From Marinobacterium_D sp050908845 (GTDB taxonomy: Bacteria; Pseudomonadota; Gammaproteobacteria; Pseudomonadales; Balneatricaceae), in the NCBI RefSeq assembly GCF_050908845.1, contig NZ_CP194171.1:3658001-3722000 (forward strand): a stretch of 64,000 bases of DNA, given 5' to 3'. Below are positions 58,875 to 64,000 of this stretch, piece by piece. The notes under the pieces were generated by a model. The model did not search any database and was not told where the DNA came from. It worked only from the letters and a program-made list of their open reading frames with translations. Position 1 is the first letter of the stretch; each line of letters begins with the position of its first letter. Position numbers and translations under genes: made by a program.

Positions 58875-61800
58875 GTGACTATCCGTATCGCGATTCGCCA
58901 CTCGACCGAATACAGTTTCGACCGGGCCGTGTCCCTGTCTCCTCATGTGCTGCGCCTGCGACCAGCTGCGCATTCACGTACCCACATTCATGGCTACAGC
59001 CTGAAAATCGAACCGGAAGAACACTTCATCAACTGGCAGCAGGACCCGTTCGGCAACTACCAGGCACGCCTGGTTTTCCCGGAGAAGACCCGCAAGTTCA
59101 AGTTCGATGTGGAAGTGATCGCCGATATGACGGTGATCAACCCGTTCGACTTCTTCGTTGAGGAGTACGCCGAGAACTACCCGTTCACCTACGACGAGTC
59201 ACTAAACAAAGAGCTGGAACCCTACCTGGAAGTGATGGAAGAGAGCGAAAAGCTCGACGCCTGGGTTGCCAGCGTGCCGCGTGACGAGAAGCGCATCATC
59301 GATTTCCTGGTCGAGATCAACCAGCGACTGGAACAGGAGATCGACTATGGCATCCGCATGGAGCCCGGGGTTCAGACCTGCGAAGAAACACTGACGCTGG
59401 CCAAGGGTTCCTGCCGCGACACCGGCTGGCTGCTGGTACAGGCTCTGCGCAAACTTGGCCTGGCTGCCCGCTTTGTTTCCGGTTACCTGGTACAGCTGAA
59501 ACAGGACCAGGAAGCCCTGGACGGTCCTTCCGGTGCCGCTGAGGACTTTACCGATCTGCACGCCTGGTGCGAGGTCTACATTCCGGGCGCCGGCTGGGTC
59601 GGCCTCGACCCCACCTCCGGTCTTTTTGCCGGCGAGGGTCATATCCCGCTGGCGTGCACCCCCTCCCCCGCGTCAGCCGCGCCGGTCAGTGGTTTCACCG
59701 ACAAGTGCGAGGTGGAGTTCGCCTACGTCAACGAGGTGTACCGCATCCACGAGGATCCGCGTGTCACCAAGCCCTATACCGAGGAGCAGTGGGCCTGCAT
59801 CGATGCGCTCGGTAAGGCGATCGACGAGGAACTCACCGAAGGCGATGTGCGCCTGACCATGGGCGGCGAGCCGACCTTTGTCTCCATCGACGATATGGAA
59901 TCGGCGCAGTGGAATATCGAAGCGCTGGGCGATGACAAGCTGAAACTGGCCAAGGATCTGCTGCTGCGCCTGCGCCAGCGTTTCGCACCCAAGGGCCTGC
60001 TGCACTACGGCCAGGGCAAATGGTATCCCGGCGAGGAAGTACCGCGCTGGGCGCTGGGCTGCTACTGGCGCACAGACGGCGAGCCAATGTGGCACGACCC
60101 GAACCTGCTGGCCCGGGTCGACAAGGATTACGGCCACGGTCTGGCCGAAGCACAGTGGTTCATGAAAACCCTGTGTCAGCGCCTGGAGCTGGATCACAAA
60201 TACCTGATCGACGCCCATGAAGACGCGCTGTATTACCTTTGGCAGGAGCAGCAGCTACCGGTCAACGTGGACCCGAAAAAGGTCAACCTGAAGGACGATC
60301 TGGAACGCAAGCGTCTGGCAAAACTGCTGGACCGCGGCCTGGACACACCTACGGGTTATGTCCTGCCGCTGGCCTGGGATTACGGCAAACAGGGTTGGCG
60401 CTCATCTCCCTGGGAGCTGCGTCGCGACGAGCTGACGCTGATCCCCGGTGACTCTCCGCTAGGCTTCCGCCTGCCGCTGAACACCCTGCCCTGGGTCGCC
60501 CGCGAGAAGCAGGATATCGATCCCGAGCGCGACCCGTTCGCCGAGCAGGAGCCGCTGCCGAACTACCGTCCGTTTGCCGACATGGTGCCGCCGGCGGAGC
60601 CAGCCAACACCGCCGATCTGCGTCAGATGATGGACTCCGCAGACGATGAACAGCCCGCCGGCGAAGGTCGCTGGGTCAACGTCTGCAAAACCGCTCTCGC
60701 CATCGAGCCGCGCAACGGCCGTCTCTACCTGTTCCTGCCGCCGCTGCACTACCTGGAGCACTATGTTCACCTGATCAACGCCATCGAACACACCGCTGCC
60801 GAGCTGAAGTTGCCGGTGGTGATCGAAGGCTACGAGCCGCCCAAGGACTCGCGTCTGCAGAAACTGCTGGTGACGCCAGACCCCGGCGTTATCGAGGTCA
60901 ACATTCACCCGGCAGGCAGCTGGAAAGAGCTGGTGGATAACACCAACGTCCTTTATGACGAAGCGCGCCTGTCACGTCTGGGTACCGAGAAATTCATGAT
61001 CGACGGCCGCCACGGCGGCACCGGTGGTGGTAACCATGTCACCCTCGGCGGCGTCACACCGGCCGACAGCCCGCTGCTGCGTCGCCCTGACCTGCTGCGC
61101 TCACTGGTAACCTACTGGCAGCACCACCCGTCACTGTCCTACCTGTTCTCGGGCATGTTTATCGGCCCGACCAGCCAGGCACCGCGCGTGGACGAGGGTC
61201 GCCATGAGTCTCTTTACGAGCTGGAGATCGCCTTCCAGCAGATGCCGGAAGGGCTGATCGACAAGCCCTGGCTGGTGGACCGCCTGATGCGCAACCTGCT
61301 GGTGGATATCACCGGTAACACCCATCGCTCCGAGTTCTGTATCGACAAGCTCTATGCGCCGGGTACCGCCTCCGGCCGCCAGGGTATTCTGGAGTTCCGC
61401 GGCTTCGAAATGCCGCCGCACCCGCAGATGTCGCTGGTACAGGTACTGCTGCTGCGTGCGCTGGTGGCGCGCTTCTGGAAAGAGCCGTACAAGCAGCCGC
61501 TGGTACGCTGGGGCACCGAGCTCCACGACCGCTTCATGCTGCCGCACTACGTCTGGTCCGACCTGCGCGATGTGGTCAACGATCTTCAGGCCCACGGTCT
61601 GCCGTTCCAGCTGGATTGGCTGGCGCCGTTCGAGGAGTTCCGCTTCCCGCACTACGGCCGTGTGCAGATCGACGATATCCAGATCGAACTGCGCTGGGCG
61701 ATCGAGCCCTGGAACGTGCTGGGCGAAGAGATCTCCAGCTTCGGCACCGCCCGTTACGTGGATTCCTCCGTGGAACGCCTGCAGGTGAAGGTCAACGGTC

Positions 61801-62255
61801 TGACCGACAGCCGCTACGTGCTGGCCTGTAACGGCCGCCGCGTACCGCTGAACAACACCGGTCGCCATGGCGAATATGTCGGTGGTGTGCGCTACCGCGC
61901 CTGGAATCCGCCGTCAGCCCTGCACCCGACCATCGGTGTTCACGCGCCACTGGTATTCGATCTGATCGATACCTGGAACGGCCACTCCATCGGCGGCTGC
62001 ACCTATCACGTCACCCATCCGGGTGGCCGCAGCTACGATACCCAGCCAATCAACGCCTTCGAGGCGGAGTCTCGCCGGGTCAACCGTTACTGGGATCACG
62101 GTCACACACCGGGCGCGGTAACCCCGCCGCCTTTCCACGAGGCACTGCGCGAGTTCTTCCCGCACGGCGAGGGGCCACGCCCCATGGCACCGCCTCCGGA
62201 AGAGCCCACCGGCGAGTATCCGTACACCCTGGACCTGCGCCGTGGATTAGCCTGA
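58875..62255 (+). CDS. Transglutaminase-like protein fused to DUF2126 (putative amidoligase)
   Basis: A 1126-residue, GTG-started protein. The N-terminal bacterial transglutaminase N domain (about 1-85: IAIRHSTEYSFDRAVSLSPH) leads to a transglutaminase core with Cys in AKGSCRDTGWLLVQALR, His in TDLHAWCEVYI and Asp in GLDPTSGLFA, a complete triad. From about residue 330 to the end is DUF2126 (LTMGGEPTFVSIDDMESAQW, IDGRHGGTGGGNHVTLGGVT, HRSEFCIDKLYAPG), considered a putative amidoligase or COOH-NH2 ligase domain. A protease-like and a ligase-like module on one chain suggest making and removing isopeptide links. Substrate unknown. Confidence 0.92.
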   Translation: MTIRIAIRHSTEYSFDRAVSLSPHVLRLRPAAHSRTHIHGYSLKIEPEEHFINWQQDPFGNYQARLVFPEKTRKFKFDVEVIADMTVINPFDFFVEEYAENYPFTYDESLNKELEPYLEVMEESEKLDAWVASVPRDEKRIIDFLVEINQRLEQEIDYGIRMEPGVQTCEETLTLAKGSCRDTGWLLVQALRKLGLAARFVSGYLVQLKQDQEALDGPSGAAEDFTDLHAWCEVYIPGAGWVGLDPTSGLFAGEGHIPLACTPSPASAAPVSGFTDKCEVEFAYVNEVYRIHEDPRVTKPYTEEQWACIDALGKAIDEELTEGDVRLTMGGEPTFVSIDDMESAQWNIEALGDDKLKLAKDLLLRLRQRFAPKGLLHYGQGKWYPGEEVPRWALGCYWRTDGEPMWHDPNLLARVDKDYGHGLAEAQWFMKTLCQRLELDHKYLIDAHEDALYYLWQEQQLPVNVDPKKVNLKDDLERKRLAKLLDRGLDTPTGYVLPLAWDYGKQGWRSSPWELRRDELTLIPGDSPLGFRLPLNTLPWVAREKQDIDPERDPFAEQEPLPNYRPFADMVPPAEPANTADLRQMMDSADDEQPAGEGRWVNVCKTALAIEPRNGRLYLFLPPLHYLEHYVHLINAIEHTAAELKLPVVIEGYEPPKDSRLQKLLVTPDPGVIEVNIHPAGSWKELVDNTNVLYDEARLSRLGTEKFMIDGRHGGTGGGNHVTLGGVTPADSPLLRRPDLLRSLVTYWQHHPSLSYLFSGMFIGPTSQAPRVDEGRHESLYELEIAFQQMPEGLIDKPWLVDRLMRNLLVDITGNTHRSEFCIDKLYAPGTASGRQGILEFRGFEMPPHPQMSLVQVLLLRALVARFWKEPYKQPLVRWGTELHDRFMLPHYVWSDLRDVVNDLQAHGLPFQLDWLAPFEEFRFPHYGRVQIDDIQIELRWAIEPWNVLGEEISSFGTARYVDSSVERLQVKVNGLTDSRYVLACNGRRVPLNNTGRHGEYVGGVRYRAWNPPSALHPTIGVHAPLVFDLIDTWNGHSIGGCTYHVTHPGGRSYDTQPINAFEAESRRVNRYWDHGHTPGAVTPPPFHEALREFFPHGEGPRPMAPPPEEPTGEYPYTLDLRRGLA

Positions 62256-62321
62256 TGTCGGCAAATCGCCTATGATGTCGGACCTTGTGGACACTATAAG
62301 AGCTGAACAGATCACGTGGCG

Positions 62322-64000
62322 ATGCAACAGACAATGTCTCAGGCTTCAAGCGCACTGAACTATGACCGGCCCAACACCTTCTACGATGAGGTGTTCGGGC
62401 CGGATGGTCAGCCCCAGGAGCATTGGCGCTACCTGCTCGAAGGTCTGGGCAGCATAGGTGAGGCCGGTCTTCAGGAACGGCAGCGCAAGGCTGAGCGCAT
62501 CCTCAGGGACGATGGCGCTACCTATAACATCTCCTCCGACACCGAGAGCGACCGGAGCTGGGGCCTGGACCCGGTTCCACTGCTGATCGGCAGCGAGGAG
62601 TGGAGCCGTATCGAAATGGGACTGATCGAGCGCGCAGAGCTGCTCGATCTGGTCCTGAAGGACCTTTATGGTCCGCGTGACCTGATCCGGCACCGCGTTA
62701 TCCCGCCCGAACTGATCTACTCGCATCATGGTTTTCTACGCGCCTGTCAGGGCATCAAGCAACCTGGCGACAAACAGCTGATCTATCATGCCGTCGACAT
62801 GGTTCGCGGTGAAGATGGCAACATGGTGGTCATTGGCGATCGCACCCAGGCGCCCAGCGGCGTTGGCTATGCGCTTGAAAACCGCACGGTCATGTCCCGC
62901 GTTCTGCCCAGCCTGTTCCGCGACAGCCAGGTTCACCGGCTTTCACTCTATTTCCAGGCACTGCGCCGCAAGATGGCGTCGCTCTCGCCCAATGGCGACT
63001 CGCCAAGGGTTGTCATCCTGACGCCCGGTGCCTATAGCGAAACCTATTTCGAACACACGTACCTGGCCAACTACCTGGGCTACGCCCTGGTTCAGGGTGG
63101 CGACCTGACGGTACGCAACGGCTACGTCTGGATGAAATCTCTGGATGGTCTGCACCGCGTCGATATCATCATGCGTCGCGTCGACGACACCTGGTGTGAC
63201 CCGGTGGAACTGCGTGCCGACTCTCACCTGGGTGTACCAGGCCTGCTGGAAGTGGCCCGCGCCGGTAACGTGGTGATCACCAACCCGCTTGGCAGCGGCG
63301 TGCTGGAAAATCCGGCACTGCACAAGTTCATGCCGAAGATCGCCGAGTTCTTCCTCGGTCACGAACTTCAGCTGCCCTCGACCCGCACCTGGTGGATGGG
63401 CGATCAGGAAGACCGCGACTACATACTTGCCAACCTCAGACAGCTGATTATCAAGCCCACGGCCAGACGCAGCGGCGAACACAGTATCTACTGCGCCAAC
63501 CTGTCCGAAGAGGATTTCAATCAGCTGAAACGCCGGATCAGTGACGATCCGCTGAACTACATCGCCCAGCAGGCGAACCTTCCCGGCTCGTCGCCCTCCT
63601 GGCAACGGGGTGAACTCAAGCCCAGGGCAACGGTACTGCGCAGCTTTGCTGTGGCAGACCAGAGCGCCTACTGCGTCATGCCGGGCGGCCTGACCCGTGT
63701 CGCCAGCAGTGACGAACAGTGGATCGTATCCAACCAGCTGGGCGCCACCAGTAAGGATACCTGGGTGCTCGCCTCCGAGCCGCAGCGCCAGGTCAGCTAC
63801 ATAGAGGAGCGCGCCGCCGGCTACACCGAAGACCAGACCAGCGATCTGCCCAGCCGCGTGGTGGAGAATCTGTTCTGGCTCGGACGCTACAGCGAACGTG
63901 CCGAAGCCGGTATGCGCCTGTTGCGCACGGTGCTGATCCAGCTGAACAGCCTGAGTCATCTGCCCCTCTCGGTGCACGACCTGATGCTCAAGGCGATCAC
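62322..64000 (+). CDS. Second circularly permuted ATP-grasp fused to alpha-E (3'-truncated by window)
   Basis: An open frame from ATG 62322 (or 62337) to the window end without stop, at least 559 codons. Residues about 15-490 repeat the ATP-grasp plan of the gene at 56476: LVLKDLYGPRDLIRHRVIPP, APSGVGYALENRTVMSRVLP, VVILTPGAYSETYFEHTYLA, VDIIMRRVDDTWCDP and MPGGLTRVASSDEQ. From about 515 it continues with VVENLFWLGRYSERAEAGMR, the start of an alpha-E domain. So the two proteins encoded separately upstream are here one fusion, a diverged paralogue. A second transglutaminase commonly follows such a gene, but that lies outside the window. Confidence 0.9.
   Translation, partial: MQQTMSQASSALNYDRPNTFYDEVFGPDGQPQEHWRYLLEGLGSIGEAGLQERQRKAERILRDDGATYNISSDTESDRSWGLDPVPLLIGSEEWSRIEMGLIERAELLDLVLKDLYGPRDLIRHRVIPPELIYSHHGFLRACQGIKQPGDKQLIYHAVDMVRGEDGNMVVIGDRTQAPSGVGYALENRTVMSRVLPSLFRDSQVHRLSLYFQALRRKMASLSPNGDSPRVVILTPGAYSETYFEHTYLANYLGYALVQGGDLTVRNGYVWMKSLDGLHRVDIIMRRVDDTWCDPVELRADSHLGVPGLLEVARAGNVVITNPLGSGVLENPALHKFMPKIAEFFLGHELQLPSTRTWWMGDQEDRDYILANLRQLIIKPTARRSGEHSIYCANLSEEDFNQLKRRISDDPLNYIAQQANLPGSSPSWQRGELKPRATVLRSFAVADQSAYCVMPGGLTRVASSDEQWIVSNQLGATSKDTWVLASEPQRQVSYIEERAAGYTEDQTSDLPSRVVENLFWLGRYSERAEAGMRLLRTVLIQLNSLSHLPLSVHDLMLKAI

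Overview
The window looks like chromosomal DNA of a free-living, probably marine or halophilic gammaproteobacterium. The basis is the TrpR-type repressor next to trpEG, the YadG/YadH-type exporter, the nfeD-slipin pair, several cyclic-di-GMP enzymes, secreted peptidases and the general G+C-rich codon use. Genus is inference only; something near Oceanospirillaceae would fit. No rRNA, tRNA, CRISPR array, transposase or integrase was recognised.

Region 1 (1-30 kb) is a large catabolic block. It holds an AraC-family regulator, FAD-, FMN- and NAD-linked hydroxyacid dehydrogenases, a GMC alcohol oxidoreductase with a Tat-exported small subunit, an FAH-fold hydratase, an IlvD dehydratase, an HpaI-type aldolase, a coniferyl-aldehyde-type aldehyde dehydrogenase, a GldA-like alcohol dehydrogenase, an AlkK-like acyl-CoA ligase, a GntP permease, a 2,4'-dihydroxyacetophenone-dioxygenase-like cupin and several SDRs. 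Transcription units in the block share one operator architecture: TGTCAA-like hexamers, read in the direction of the served gene, repeated exactly 21 bp apart. I found eight such pairs (three before the DUF1330/SDR unit and araC, then one each before the FAD oxidase, the Tat/GMC unit, the aldehyde dehydrogenase, the acyl-CoA ligase and the cupin). The parts resemble a pathway that oxidises an alcohol or diol to a (di)hydroxy acid, activates or dehydrates it and cleaves it by aldolase; the substrate is unknown. Set into this block are an A+T-richer amino-acid permease, a decayed copy of the SDR pair (12.0-12.4 kb), and a secreted-protein islet (12.7-18.1 kb) with a collagen-like/phage-collar protein, a subtilase with a C-terminal CUB domain and a zinc metallopeptidase with cadherin-like repeats.

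Region 2 (29.6-32.4 kb) has a TraX-like membrane protein and a PAS-GGDEF diguanylate cyclase. Region 3 (about 32.4-37.2 kb) is A+T-rich and is a cassette array with integron-type attC sites but no integrase in view (CALIN-like). The sites are read on the minus strand, with gene stop codons lying inside the attC R'' boxes. Cassettes include an Mrr-type restriction nuclease and several orphans; one large ORF with zinc ribbons and a HEPN-like RX4H motif points the other way. Two very small genes follow (an SMP-family-like protein and an NPNND-repeat protein).

Region 4 (37.9-44.8 kb) carries trpR-trpE-trpG, two c-di-GMP enzymes and a NifX-like protein. Region 5 (44.8-50.8 kb) is a GntR regulator divergent from a PotABCD-like ABC importer plus an Asp/Glu/hydantoin racemase; an identical 14-bp palindromic operator sits on both sides of the intergenic region, with a third degenerate copy at the importer start codon. 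Region 6 (50.9-56.1 kb) has a YadGH-like exporter split by a 211-bp inverted-repeat element, a GlcG/HbpS protein and nfeD-slipin. Region 7 (56.5 kb to the end) is an amidoligase-type cluster (circularly permuted ATP-grasp, alpha-E, transglutaminase-DUF2126, then a second ATP-grasp/alpha-E fusion cut by the window end).
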